Assembly: GCA_903907995.1 (NCBI GenBank)
Contig: CAIVQH010000060.1
Location: forward strand, 186,001-250,000
DNA: 64,000 nucleotides
DNA from: an uncultured Verrucomicrobiota bacterium
GTDB lineage: Bacteria > Verrucomicrobiota > Verrucomicrobiia > Limisphaerales > UBA9464
Direction of reading: 5' to 3'
This document shows positions 26,988-36,604 of the stretch, piece after piece. How positions within the stretch are numbered: the stretch's first letter is position 1; each line of letters starts with the position of its first letter. A program made the position numbers and the translations under genes. Under the pieces are notes generated by a model. That model was not told the origin of the DNA and searched no databases. It saw only the letters and a list, made by a program, of their open reading frames with translations.

Positions 26988-29909
26988 ATGAATCCGTCAC
27001 CAGACAGTCCTGTGCCCGGGAAAAAGCGCTACGTGCGCGCCGTCGGTCCGCGCCTGCGCGTGCTGCTGCTGGTGGTGTTCGGGCTGTTCGCCTTGCTGGG
27101 GGCGAATTCGGTCTATCTCAGCAGCATCACGTTTCTGACCTGGCTGGATCGCGACAAGGGCGTCTCCTACGAGAACTATTTCTACCAGTTCCAGTTCCTC
27201 GCGCACCTCGTGCTGGGCCTGCTGATCGTGCTGCCGGTGATCATTTTCGGCCTGGTCCATATCAGAAATTCCCATGATCGACCAAACCGTCGCGCCGTGC
27301 GCGTGGGTTATGCTTTGTTCGTAGTGGCGCTGGTACTACTCTTCAGCGGGCTGGCCCTGATGCGGGTGGAAGGTTTCGAGCTCAAGAATCCGAACCTCCG
27401 CAGCGGAACATACTGGGCGCATGTCATCACGCCGTTTGCCTGTGTCTGGCTCTACATCCTGCACCGGCTGGCCGGGCCACGTATCAAGTGGCAGGTCGGC
27501 CTCTCATGGGCGGCGGCGGTTGGTGTGGTGGTGCTCGGGATGGTGGCGCTCCACAAACACGATCCCCGGAAATGGAACGCCAAGGCGCCCAAGGAGGGCG
27601 AAAAGTACTTCTTCCCGTCCAGCGCCCGCACCGCCAACGGCAACTTCATCCCGGCGGCCACGCTGATGAACAACGAGTACTGCCTCGAATGCCACAAAAA
27701 CGCCTACGACTCGTGGTTCCACTCGGCCCACCGTTTCAGCTCGTTCAACAACCCGCTCTATCTCTTCAGTGTCAATGAGACCCGGCAGATGGGACTGAAG
27801 CGGGATGGGAGCGTGCAGGCCTCGCGCTGGTGCGCCGGCTGCCATGACCCGGCACCCTTCTTCAGCGGGGCCTTCGACGATCCCAAGTTCGACATGACGA
27901 ACCACCCGACGGCGCGGGCCGGCATCAGCTGCACCGTCTGCCACGCCATCACGAGCCTTGAAGGCGCGGACAAGGGCCTGCCGGGCAATGCCAACTACAC
28001 CATCGAGGAGCCGGTCCATTATCCGTTCGCCTTCGCGCCGACGAATTCGTTCGCGTTCTTCGTGAACAAGCAGCTCGTCAAGGCGAAGCCGGCCTTCCAC
28101 AAGCAGACGTTCCTGAAGCCGCTGCACAAGAGCGCCGAATTCTGCTCCACCTGCCACAAGGTCGGCATCCCTTACGCGGTCAACCACTACAAGGAGTTCC
28201 TCCGCGGGCAGAACCATTACGACAGCTACCTGCTCAGCGGCGTTTCCGGCGTGAACGCGCGCAGCTTCTATTACCCGGAGAAGGCCAAGGCGACCTGTGC
28301 CGAATGCCACATGCCGCTGAACCGCTCCGATGACTTCGGCGCGCGCTACAACGGCACGAACGATTTCCTGACCGTCCACGACCATCTCTTCCCCGGGGGC
28401 AACACCGGTCTCGCGGCTCTGCGCGGCCAGGCGGACATCGTGAAGACGCAGCAGAATTTCCTGAAGGACTGCATCCGGGTGGATCTTTTCGGCGTGAAGA
28501 CGGGTGGCACGATCGATTCACCATTGGTTGCCCCGCTCCGTCCCCAGGTGCCCAAGCTGAAACCCGGGCAGACCTACCTCATCGAGGCCGTGGTCCGAAC
28601 GCTTAAGCTCGGCCATCCGCTCACCCAGGGAACGGTGGATTCAAACGAGCTTTGGGCCGAGACCAAGGTGACGGAACCGGATGGCGAGATTGTCGGCCAA
28701 AGCGGTGGTCTCGGGCCGCACAAGGAGGTCGATCCGTGGGCGCATTTCATCAACGTGTACATGCTCAACAAGGACGGCAACCGCATCGACCGCCGAAATG
28801 CGCAGGACATTTTCACGCCGCTTTACAACAACCAGATTCCTCCCGGTGCGGCGCACGTCCTGCACTACAAGCTGACCATCCCGCACGACCAGCGAGAGCC
28901 GCTGACCGTCGAGGTGAAGGTCCAGTATCGGAAGTTCGACACGATCTTCATGAACTACGTGTACGGCAGCGGCTACACCAATGGCATGCCGTTCCAAATC
29001 ACGAACGACCTGCCCATCACGACCCTGGCGACGGACAAGCTGACGTTTGAGGTCGAAGGGGGCGACACGCTGGCGTCCCAATCCATGACGAACGCCCCGT
29101 CGGCCATCCCGCCGTGGCAGCGCTGGAACGACTATGGCATCGGCCTCTTTCTCAAGGGCGACAAGGGCAGTGAAAAAGGTGAGCTGATCCAGGCCGCCGA
29201 TGCGTTTGACCACGTCGAGAAGCTGGGCCGGGCGGACGGACCGCTGAATCTCGCCCGTGTGTATTTCAAGGAAGGCCGGCTCAACGACGCCGTCGCCGCC
29301 CTCCAACGCGCCAATGACTCGACCCGCTTCACCCCCGCCGGCAACCGCTGGACCATCGCCTGGCTAAACGGGCTGGTGGACAAGCAGAATGGCTATCTCG
29401 ACAAGGCCATTGCCGAACTCACCAGCATCTTGGAAGACCGTTATCCCGAACTGGAGAAGCGCGGCTTCAATTTCAGCCGCGACTACGAGGTCATCAACGA
29501 GCTAGGCCAGACCCTCTACGAGCGGGCCAAGGCCGAGCGCGCGAACCCGGAGCGGCAGAAGGAATTCTTGCAGGCGGCGGTAAGACGCTTCGAAGACACC
29601 CTGGCCATCGATTCGGAGAACGTCACCGCGCACCACAATCTGGCGCAGCTTTACACGCAGCTCGGTGACAACACGAAGGCAGCCGAGCACCGCGCCCTGC
29701 ACGAGCGGTACCGTCCGGACGACAACGCCCGCGATCGGGCCGTGGCCGCCGCGCGGCTCCACGATCCTGCGGCCGATCACGCCGCCCAGGCCATCGTCAT
29801 CTACGACCTGCAGCGTAGGACGCGCGGGATGGAGGCGCGGGCGCAGTCCACTCCGGCCAAAAACGAAGCCGTCCGGCCCGTCGCATCCGCCGGTGCGGGA
29901 GCGCCATGA
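26988..29909 (+). CDS. Membrane-anchored five-heme cytochrome c with C-terminal TPR
   Basis: The 973-residue protein starts with about four membrane helices (about 20-190). A periplasmic domain carries five CxxCH heme sites, at about residues 232, 282, 315, 386 and 437. A beta-rich region follows (about 500-690) and TPR-like repeats end the protein (about 700-940). Heme spacing and context resemble the cytochrome c554/c' family, suggesting electron transfer in the periplasm; the partner is unknown. The ATG at 26988 is preferred over an upstream GTG. Its TGA overlaps the ATG of a 36-codon frame that runs to the next gene. Confidence 0.9.
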   Translation: MNPSPDSPVPGKKRYVRAVGPRLRVLLLVVFGLFALLGANSVYLSSITFLTWLDRDKGVSYENYFYQFQFLAHLVLGLLIVLPVIIFGLVHIRNSHDRPNRRAVRVGYALFVVALVLLFSGLALMRVEGFELKNPNLRSGTYWAHVITPFACVWLYILHRLAGPRIKWQVGLSWAAAVGVVVLGMVALHKHDPRKWNAKAPKEGEKYFFPSSARTANGNFIPAATLMNNEYCLECHKNAYDSWFHSAHRFSSFNNPLYLFSVNETRQMGLKRDGSVQASRWCAGCHDPAPFFSGAFDDPKFDMTNHPTARAGISCTVCHAITSLEGADKGLPGNANYTIEEPVHYPFAFAPTNSFAFFVNKQLVKAKPAFHKQTFLKPLHKSAEFCSTCHKVGIPYAVNHYKEFLRGQNHYDSYLLSGVSGVNARSFYYPEKAKATCAECHMPLNRSDDFGARYNGTNDFLTVHDHLFPGGNTGLAALRGQADIVKTQQNFLKDCIRVDLFGVKTGGTIDSPLVAPLRPQVPKLKPGQTYLIEAVVRTLKLGHPLTQGTVDSNELWAETKVTEPDGEIVGQSGGLGPHKEVDPWAHFINVYMLNKDGNRIDRRNAQDIFTPLYNNQIPPGAAHVLHYKLTIPHDQREPLTVEVKVQYRKFDTIFMNYVYGSGYTNGMPFQITNDLPITTLATDKLTFEVEGGDTLASQSMTNAPSAIPPWQRWNDYGIGLFLKGDKGSEKGELIQAADAFDHVEKLGRADGPLNLARVYFKEGRLNDAVAALQRANDSTRFTPAGNRWTIAWLNGLVDKQNGYLDKAIAELTSILEDRYPELEKRGFNFSRDYEVINELGQTLYERAKAERANPERQKEFLQAAVRRFEDTLAIDSENVTAHHNLAQLYTQLGDNTKAAEHRALHERYRPDDNARDRAVAAARLHDPAADHAAQAIVIYDLQRRTRGMEARAQSTPAKNEAVRPVASAGAGAP

Positions 29910-30016
29910 AACTGCTCAGGGCTATCGGCCACGACCCGGTTCAATCGCGCCACCCTGTTGGCCATCTGCCCGGCGCGTTCCCCTTCCCTTTGCCATTTAG
30001 AAATCCGACCGAATGA
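29906..30016 (+). CDS. Possible 36-residue microprotein coupled to both neighbours
   Basis: An open frame begins at an ATG that overlaps the cytochrome stop codon (ATGA at 29906-29909) and ends at a TGA that overlaps the ATG of the ASPIC/UnbV gene (ATGA at 30013-30016). The product would be basic and then Pro/Phe-rich (MKLLRAIGHDPVQSRH, ending FRNPTE). It may be a real peptide or just a bridge that lets ribosomes reach the next start. The fit at both ends is striking, but a 111-nt open frame is not improbable here. Confidence 0.4.
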   Translation: MKLLRAIGHDPVQSRHPVGHLPGAFPFPLPFRNPTE

Positions 30017-31875
30017 AGAATCCCGATCAGCGCCCTGACGACCACGACGAATTAGTCCAGCAGGACGACGCTGCCGTAGGACGCGGCTTCCGCTACTCCC
30101 TCATTGCGCTCGTTGCCCTCGCCACCGTGGGTGCTGGGGTGTACCTGGTGCTCAAGCCCAAGCCGGTCGCACCCAAAACCCAGGTCACGAAGCTGGCCGC
30201 CCCGGTGACTGCCGACCGGCCGGTGGCGCAAGTGCCGACCGCCAAGTTCACGGATATTACGGCGGCCTCGGGTATCACCTTCCGCCACGAAAACGGAGCC
30301 TACGGCGACAAATTGCTGCCCGAGACGATGGGCGGCGGCGTGGCCTTCCTGGATTACGATGGCGACGGTGCTCCCGACCTCCTCTTCGTCAACTCGACCC
30401 AGTGGCCCGGTAAGCTTGCGCCAGGTTCCAAACCGGCCACGGTGGCGCTCTACCACAACGACGGCCATGGGAAGTTCACCGACGTCACCGTGGGTTCCGG
30501 TCTGGACGTGCCGCTCTACGGCATGGGTGTCGCCACCGGCGATTATGACAACGACGGGCGTCCCGACGTGCTCATCACCACGGTGGGCGGCGCGCGGCTC
30601 TTTCACAATGAGGGCGGCGGAAAATTCACCGACGTGACAGCGGCGGCCGGGGTTGGTGGCGATCCCAAGGATTGGAGCACAGCCGCCGTTTTCTTCGACC
30701 TGGATAACGACGGTGATCTCGACCTCTACGTGGCCAGCTATGTGCGCTGGTCGCCGGAAATCGACGCCCAGGTCGGCTACAAGATCGACGGCACGCATCG
30801 GGCCTACGGACCGCCGATGAACTTTCAGGGGGCCTTCCCTCACCTTTACCGGAACGACGGCAACGGCAAGTTCACCGAAATCTCGGCCACGTCAGGTGTG
30901 CAGGTGAAAAACTCCAGCACCGGCGTGCCCATCGCCAAGACGCTCGGCGTCGCGGTGATGGATGTGGACGGTGATGGCTGGCTCGATCTCGCAGTGGCCA
31001 ACGACACGGTGCAGAACCTGATGTTCCGCAACCGCCATGACGGCACCTTCGAGGAGATTGGTGCCCTGAGCGGTTTCGCCTTCGACAGCTACGGCAACAC
31101 CCGCGGCGCGATGGGCATTGATGCCTGCCGCTTCACCAAAGACGGCAAGATCGGCTTCGCCATCGGCAACTTTGCCAACGAAATGACCGCGCTCTGCGTC
31201 GCCCAGCCCGGACCCGGTGGCAGCGCCCATCCGCTCTTTGCCGACGAGAGCCTTTCGTGGGGCATAGGCGGCCCCAGCCGCGACCCGCTCAAGTTCGGCA
31301 TCTTCTTCTTCGACTATGACCTCGACGGCCGTGCCGACCTGCTGAGCGTGAACGGCCATCTGGAAGAGGAAATATCCAAGATCCAGCACGGCCAGAAGTA
31401 CCAGCAGCCGGCGCAGCTCTTCTGGAATGCGGGCGATGCCGGTTTCGCCATCGCCGGCGCTGATCAGGCCGGCACCGACCTTTTCAAACCCATCGTCGGT
31501 CGCGGCAGCGCCTATGCGGACATCGATGGGGATGGCGACCTCGACGTGGTCTTCACGCAGATCGCCGGTCCACCCATGCTGCTGCGCAACGACCAGTCAT
31601 TGGGCAACCACTTCGTGCGTCTGAAGCTAGTCGGAACCAAGGCCAATCGCGACGCCCTTGGCGCCTCGGTAAAACTCACGGTCAAGGGCCAATCCCAGTG
31701 GCGCGAGGTGATGACCTCGAAGAGCTACCTAAGCGCCAGCGAATTGCCGGTCACCTTCGGTATCGGCAAGAGTGACAAGGTGGACGTCGTCGAGATCATC
31801 TGGCCGGGCGGCACGAAGCAAACGCTATCCAATGTGCCAGTGGACAAGCTGACTGTGGTGGAACAGCCACGCTGA
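30013..31875 (+). CDS. Membrane-anchored FG-GAP/VCBS protein with ASPIC/UnbV domain
   Basis: The 620-residue protein has an N-terminal membrane anchor (about 27-47), a series of FG-GAP/VCBS repeats with Ca-binding-type motifs (LDYDGDGAPDLLF, GDYDNDGRPDVLI, DLDNDGDLDLYV) that form a beta-propeller, and a C-terminal ASPIC/UnbV domain (about 540-620, with IIWPGGTKQTLSNVPVDKLTVVEQ). It is a surface or periplasmic binding protein. Pairs of TPR/cytochrome and ASPIC/UnbV genes recur in Planctomycetes and Verrucomicrobia. It is translationally linked to the upstream gene through the ATGA arrangement. Confidence 0.9.
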   Translation: MKNPDQRPDDHDELVQQDDAAVGRGFRYSLIALVALATVGAGVYLVLKPKPVAPKTQVTKLAAPVTADRPVAQVPTAKFTDITAASGITFRHENGAYGDKLLPETMGGGVAFLDYDGDGAPDLLFVNSTQWPGKLAPGSKPATVALYHNDGHGKFTDVTVGSGLDVPLYGMGVATGDYDNDGRPDVLITTVGGARLFHNEGGGKFTDVTAAAGVGGDPKDWSTAAVFFDLDNDGDLDLYVASYVRWSPEIDAQVGYKIDGTHRAYGPPMNFQGAFPHLYRNDGNGKFTEISATSGVQVKNSSTGVPIAKTLGVAVMDVDGDGWLDLAVANDTVQNLMFRNRHDGTFEEIGALSGFAFDSYGNTRGAMGIDACRFTKDGKIGFAIGNFANEMTALCVAQPGPGGSAHPLFADESLSWGIGGPSRDPLKFGIFFFDYDLDGRADLLSVNGHLEEEISKIQHGQKYQQPAQLFWNAGDAGFAIAGADQAGTDLFKPIVGRGSAYADIDGDGDLDVVFTQIAGPPMLLRNDQSLGNHFVRLKLVGTKANRDALGASVKLTVKGQSQWREVMTSKSYLSASELPVTFGIGKSDKVDVVEIIWPGGTKQTLSNVPVDKLTVVEQPR

Positions 31876-31908
31876 CGGCCTTATCCCGAGTGCCCGTTCA
31901 AGCCGCCA

Positions 31909-33909
31909 TCATTTCAGCTGCACCCGATAGAATCGGGCGACACCAACCGCCTGATCGTCGGTGATCTCGATCGGGTTCTGAGCACCCGTCCCGACCGTCA
32001 ATTCCTTCCAAACGCCGAGGTCGTTTGAGTATAGCACTGCAAAGGCGATGTCCGCCGGCACTTGAATCTGAAACCGGATGCTGCCGTTGGTGAGTTTGAC
32101 GGTGGGCGTGAGAATTCGCGGTGGCTCGAGGACGGTAAATGTCTGCGCCGCCGCCACTGGCAGGCGCTGCTCGTCCCCGGCGACAACGCCCCGCATAACC
32201 ACCGTGCCGGATGCCATCAGCGAAAGTCGGTTGCCGCTGAGCATGGCAGCGCCCGCGTCCAGCGCGAAATCTACCGGGCGGCCGCTGGCCGAGGAGGCCA
32301 TCAGTTCGTACGTTTGACCGGCAAACAGGGGCGTCTCGGGCTGGGGCACGTTCCAGACCACCGCGTCAGATGGGCGACCAATGCTGAGTTTGGCGGCGAC
32401 ATTGGTGCCTGTGCCAAATGCATTGGAAACAATGACGGAATAGCTGCCCACATCGGCGGCCGAAAAGTTCGTCAGTGTAAGCTGCGGAGAATTGCGGTCC
32501 GCAAGTTCGATTCCATCATGGAACCAGCGATAGCTCATGGGTTCGGTTCCCATGGCCGCGCCATCCAAACTGACACTGGTCCCCAGTTGCACCTGCCGGT
32601 CTTCCAATGTCCCAGTGATGGCTGGCGGTTTGCTCGCGAACGAGACGTCCATAACAGTCAGGCTGCCCCCTCCGAGCAGGAAGCGATTGCCGTGAGGCTG
32701 AAATCCCAACAGCGTGCTTTGCGCGCGGTATTGCCCGATCGCTGCCGGTTTTGCCGGGTCCTTAACATCAAACACCCGAAACCCCCCGGAGTCTCCGGCA
32801 AACAGATGGTCACCAGCGCGCGTCAGTCCCCATACCGAACCGGGGAACTTGGCCAACGGTGTGCCGGCGGCCAACGCGGGATCGAACACAAGCACCCCTT
32901 TGGCAACATCGGCCACGTAGGCGAGCGGACCGATCGGCAGCACATCAAATGCCCGGGCGTCGCCGGTGCCGTAGGCCACTGTTTGGAGCGGCAAGGGGAG
33001 AGCGGGATTCGTAATGTCCACGACACTCAGACCACCAGCCCAGTTGGCGATGTAGGCCAGGTTCCCGTCAACCTGCACGCCATTGGCGGAAAAGGGTGGA
33101 TGAATGCTCCCTAGAATCGTCGGGTGATCCGGCCGGCTCAGGTCAACGATCACCAGCCCGCCGTTTTCATTACCCACATACGCCGTCCGCCCCCGGATAA
33201 TGATCGAGTTCGCCAGACTGCCCGGCAGCTTGAAGTTGCCGATCCGAACCGGAGCCGTGGGTTGGTGGATGTCGATGATGCCGAGCCCATCCCCGCGCTC
33301 GGCGGTGATCGCAAAGTCATCCATCAGGGCGACCCCGAACGCGTATCCAAAACTGCCGAGGACTGGCACTTGCGCAACCATGCTCAGGTGATCCGGGTCG
33401 TGAACGTCCACCACGTAAAGCGACTGGCCCCAACCGTCGGCAACGTACGCGTAATCATCCCGAACCTGAATGCGGACGGGTGCCCCGCTGCCATCGCCCA
33501 GAGGGAAGCCGGCCAGGGAACCCCGCGGGCGCAGGGAAAGCTCGTTGCCCGGACGGTCAACTGTCACCGACACCACGTCGCTCGTCACCGCCCCGTACGC
33601 ATTGGAGACAATCACATAGTAGAGGCCGGTCAGATTGGTGGTCGCGTTGGTAAACTGGAGACCAGGAGTGGTCGCGGAGTTGTTCTCGTTCCGTCGCCAT
33701 TGGTAGGAGAGCGGTTCGGTGCCGGTGGCGGTCACGTTCAGTGATAACGTCTGCCCGGCCGCCACGCTCACAGGCGCCGGTTGTATCTGGATCGTGGGCG
33801 GATCTGCCTGGGCACTGAGCCGCAGGACCGGCAGGAGCAGAAAGACCAGGCGCAGAAGGGCCAGGAGAGGGCGGAACTGACAGGTGATTGTGCTCATTGG
33901 CGGTTTCAC
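31909..33909 (-). CDS. Secreted Ig-like and LVIVD-repeat protein
   Basis: The 666-residue protein has a signal peptide (LLALLRLVFLLLPVLRLSAQ), an Ig-like domain (about 40-118, LSYQWRRNENN), a beta-propeller of LVIVD repeats (about 125-425, for example NENGGLVIVDLSRPDHPTILG and GGLSVVDITNPALPLPLQ), a second Ig-like domain (about 430-515, MSYRWFHDGIELAD) and a C-terminal beta-domain ending GVARFYRVQLK. It is probably a cell-surface adhesin or binding protein. It ends 33 nt after the convergent ASPIC/UnbV gene. Met5 is an alternative start. Confidence 0.85.
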   Translation of the reverse strand: MKPPMSTITCQFRPLLALLRLVFLLLPVLRLSAQADPPTIQIQPAPVSVAAGQTLSLNVTATGTEPLSYQWRRNENNSATTPGLQFTNATTNLTGLYYVIVSNAYGAVTSDVVSVTVDRPGNELSLRPRGSLAGFPLGDGSGAPVRIQVRDDYAYVADGWGQSLYVVDVHDPDHLSMVAQVPVLGSFGYAFGVALMDDFAITAERGDGLGIIDIHQPTAPVRIGNFKLPGSLANSIIIRGRTAYVGNENGGLVIVDLSRPDHPTILGSIHPPFSANGVQVDGNLAYIANWAGGLSVVDITNPALPLPLQTVAYGTGDARAFDVLPIGPLAYVADVAKGVLVFDPALAAGTPLAKFPGSVWGLTRAGDHLFAGDSGGFRVFDVKDPAKPAAIGQYRAQSTLLGFQPHGNRFLLGGGSLTVMDVSFASKPPAITGTLEDRQVQLGTSVSLDGAAMGTEPMSYRWFHDGIELADRNSPQLTLTNFSAADVGSYSVIVSNAFGTGTNVAAKLSIGRPSDAVVWNVPQPETPLFAGQTYELMASSASGRPVDFALDAGAAMLSGNRLSLMASGTVVMRGVVAGDEQRLPVAAAQTFTVLEPPRILTPTVKLTNGSIRFQIQVPADIAFAVLYSNDLGVWKELTVGTGAQNPIEITDDQAVGVARFYRVQLK

Positions 33910-34071
33910 GAACAGAGAGGGAACCTACGATTACGCCTGTTAAATTCACAGCCAGAAATTCAAAGTCCCAACCTCCAGATTGGGAATTGCGCCCTCCCAA
34001 CGGCACGCCCAACGGCCGTCTTCTCCAAATCATATCTTCCCGCTCGCGAGCACCGTCATTAACCTGGCGGT

Positions 34072-35216
34072 ATGAAGTCCCGCGACAACTCCCCTGCCCC
34101 GGACCGCAAGCTGCGCGTCCTCATCGCCACCGTCACCGCCGGAGCCGGCCATTTGCAGGCCGCCGCAGCCCTGCAGGAAGCCTGGACCGTCTTACGCCCG
34201 GGCGATGTCGTGGAAAAACAGGATGTGCTGGAGTTCACCCCGAAACTCTTCCGGAAGCCTACCTCAAGCTGATCGAGCACTCGCCGGAGCTGTGGGGCGC
34301 GCTGTTCCGCAAGAGCGACGACCAGGAAAAGCTCGAGCGGCTCGGCCGCGTGCGCCAGACACTGGGACGCCTCAATGCCGCCAAGTTCGTCGCGCACATG
34401 GCGGAATTCCGGCCCGATGTTGTCCTTTGCACGCATTACCTGCCGGAAGAAATCCTGGGCGGGCTGAAGGCGAAGGGGAAACTTCAGCCCTGGCCGCTCG
34501 TCGTCAGCATTGTCACCGATTTTGAGGCGCATGCGCTGTGGCAGGAGCCCGTTGTGGACTTCTACTGCGTCGCCGCCGAACACACCAAGGCCCGGCTCGT
34601 GGCGCGCGGCATCCCGACGGGCAATGTGGTCGTCACCGGCATCCCGGTTTCGGCCCGCTTCCTGAATGCTCCGGCGCGCAAAGCCGCCCGCAAGCAACTC
34701 GGCCTGCGGGACGACCTGCCCGTGCTGCTCGTGCTCGGTGGCGGCTTTGGTGTCGGCCCGGTCGCGGAAATCCTCACCGCACTGAACAAGTTCGCCGAAC
34801 CGCTCCAGCTCGCTGTGGTGTGCGGACGCAATCAGGAACTCCTGCGTGATCTGGCCGTCGTGGAGCGCAAGCATCCCACGCAGCTGCTCGGCTTCGTGCG
34901 CAACATGCAGGACTGGATGTCGGCCGCGGACCTCATCGTGACCAAGCCAGGCGGCCTCACCAGCTCAGAGGCACTCGCATTGGGAAGACCTTTGGTCATC
35001 CTCAACCCCATCCCCGGCCAGGAAGAGGCAAACAGCGATTTCCTCCTCGAACACGGCGCGGCGGTGAAGCTGAACCGCGTCGAAGACCTGCCTTTCAAGC
35101 TGGGCCAACTCCTCGGCGAAGCCAAACTGACCGGCTTGGCCAAGGGTGCAAAAACACTGGGGAAACCGGAGGCCGCCACGGCCGTCTGCCAGGCGGCGCT
35201 GGCGCGGTTGGTTTGA
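34072..35216 (+). pseudogene. MGDG-synthase-like glycosyltransferase, broken by a frameshift
   Basis: The reading frame from 34072 encodes the MGDG-synthase N-terminus (LRVLIATVTAGAGHLQAAAAL, to LEFTPKLFRK) and stops at 34270-34272. The rest of the enzyme continues in the -1 frame (EAYLKLIEHSPELWGALF onward) to 35216, including the sugar-nucleotide site TKPGGLTSSEALALGRP and PGQEEANSDFLLEHGAA. The junction lies near 34246-34262, where adding one G to the GG at 34253-34254 would restore LFREAYLKLIE. It is either a recent single-base deletion, a sequencing error or, less likely, programmed slippage. The family transfers sugar to diacylglycerol or related lipids. Confidence 0.85.
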
Positions 35217-35281
35217 TTCCAGCTTCAAGCTGCGCGCTTGCGTGTTGAGTGACATCACGGTTGGCTCTCCGGCATTCGCCT

Positions 35282-36595
35282 ATGACAAAACGTTTTCTCT
35301 CCGCCTGCGTGGTCGCCGCCGCGCTTTTCCCCTCCGCCTTTGCCGCCGAATTCCAAATCCATGACGGTGAACGGGTCGTTTTCCTGGGCGACAGCATCAC
35401 CGAACAGCGACTTTACACGACCTACATCGAGGCGTATGCGCTGACCCGGCATCCCGATTGGAAGCTCTCCTTCCGCAACGTGGGCTGGGGCGGCGACACG
35501 GCCTGGCTGCGGCAGCGGGCGCATCCCGACGAAAAGGATCTCTTCGCCGCCGACGCGGCCGCCCAACAGAAGATGGTCGAGGACTCCGTGGGACGCGGCC
35601 TGAGCCGCGACGTGCTGCCGCTGAAACCCACGTTTGTGACGGTGAAGTTCGGCATGAACGACCATGCGTACCAGGTGTTCCGCCCGGACATTTTCGCCGC
35701 GTACACCCGCAGCCAGACTGAGATCGCCAAGGAACTGACGGCTGCCGGCGCCCGGGTCACCTTCCTCACGCCGCAACCGATCGAGGAGAAGCGTGCTGAT
35801 CCCGACCAGGATGTGCGCAACCAGTCCCTGCGGAAATTCTCCGACGGCCTGAAGGAAGTTGCCGCCAAGAACGGGGCCGGTTTCGTGGATCAGTTCGATC
35901 CCTACATGGGCCTTATGATGACCGCGCGCGCGGCGGATCCCAAGGCCTTCATCGGCGCGGGTGACGCCGTTCATCCGGGGCCCACCGGTCACACGCTCAT
36001 GGCGTGGGCGGTGCTGAAGGGTCTGGGTGCCACCCCGGAGGTTTCCAGCGTCGCCGTGGACTTCGGCAAGAAGTCCGTCACGGCTCAAGGGTGCAAGGTG
36101 GACAAACTCACCGTGGCGGATGGCAAGATCAGCTTCGACCGGCTCGATAAGGCGCTGCCGATGCCGATTGACCAGCGTGCCGAGGGAGCGTTGAAACTGG
36201 CCCCGGTGCTCGCCGACCTGAGCCGCTATGACCTGCAGGTCACCGGCCTGCCCGAAGGCACCTACGAAATCACCATCGACGGCGAATCCGCCGCGAAGGC
36301 CAGCGCCGACGCACTCGCCAAGGGCTGGAACCTGACGAATTCAGGCGGCCCGATCACCGCCCAGTCGCGCGAGGTGCTGAAGCAGGTCTTCGCGAAGAAC
36401 AACCTGTATTTCGACCGCTGGCGGAATGTTCAGCTCTACTCCTTCCCCGCTTGGGCCAAGGGCGCGGAGGTGGAAGCCCGTCGCGACGCCGAGGTGAGAC
36501 GTCTCGATGGTGAAATCGCCGCAGCCGAGGCCGCCATCGATGCCGCGCGCAAGCCGAAGGTTCACCACTTTGAGGTGAAACCGGCGACTCCCTGA
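35282..36595 (+). CDS. Secreted SGNH/GDSL-family hydrolase
   Basis: The 437-residue protein has a signal peptide (FLSACVVAAALFPSAFA) and an N-terminal SGNH hydrolase domain with block I GDSIT (nucleophile Ser38), block III GMND and block V DAVHPG, the usual Ser-His-Asp esterase triad. A C-terminal extension (about 250-437) is beta-rich and ends in a coiled segment (EIAAAEAAIDAARKP). Family members deacetylate or de-esterify polysaccharides and lipids. The ATG at 35282 is chosen for the signal peptide. It lies 65 nt after the glycosyltransferase. Confidence 0.9.
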   Translation: MTKRFLSACVVAAALFPSAFAAEFQIHDGERVVFLGDSITEQRLYTTYIEAYALTRHPDWKLSFRNVGWGGDTAWLRQRAHPDEKDLFAADAAAQQKMVEDSVGRGLSRDVLPLKPTFVTVKFGMNDHAYQVFRPDIFAAYTRSQTEIAKELTAAGARVTFLTPQPIEEKRADPDQDVRNQSLRKFSDGLKEVAAKNGAGFVDQFDPYMGLMMTARAADPKAFIGAGDAVHPGPTGHTLMAWAVLKGLGATPEVSSVAVDFGKKSVTAQGCKVDKLTVADGKISFDRLDKALPMPIDQRAEGALKLAPVLADLSRYDLQVTGLPEGTYEITIDGESAAKASADALAKGWNLTNSGGPITAQSREVLKQVFAKNNLYFDRWRNVQLYSFPAWAKGAEVEARRDAEVRRLDGEIAAAEAAIDAARKPKVHHFEVKPATP

Positions 36596-36604
36596 GTTTG
36601 CGGT

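Noticed and set aside
34246-34272. Programmed -1 frameshifting in the MGDG-synthase-like gene
   Set aside because: There is no X-XXY-YYZ slippery heptamer or obvious stimulatory hairpin at the junction; a single-base deletion or read error is simpler.
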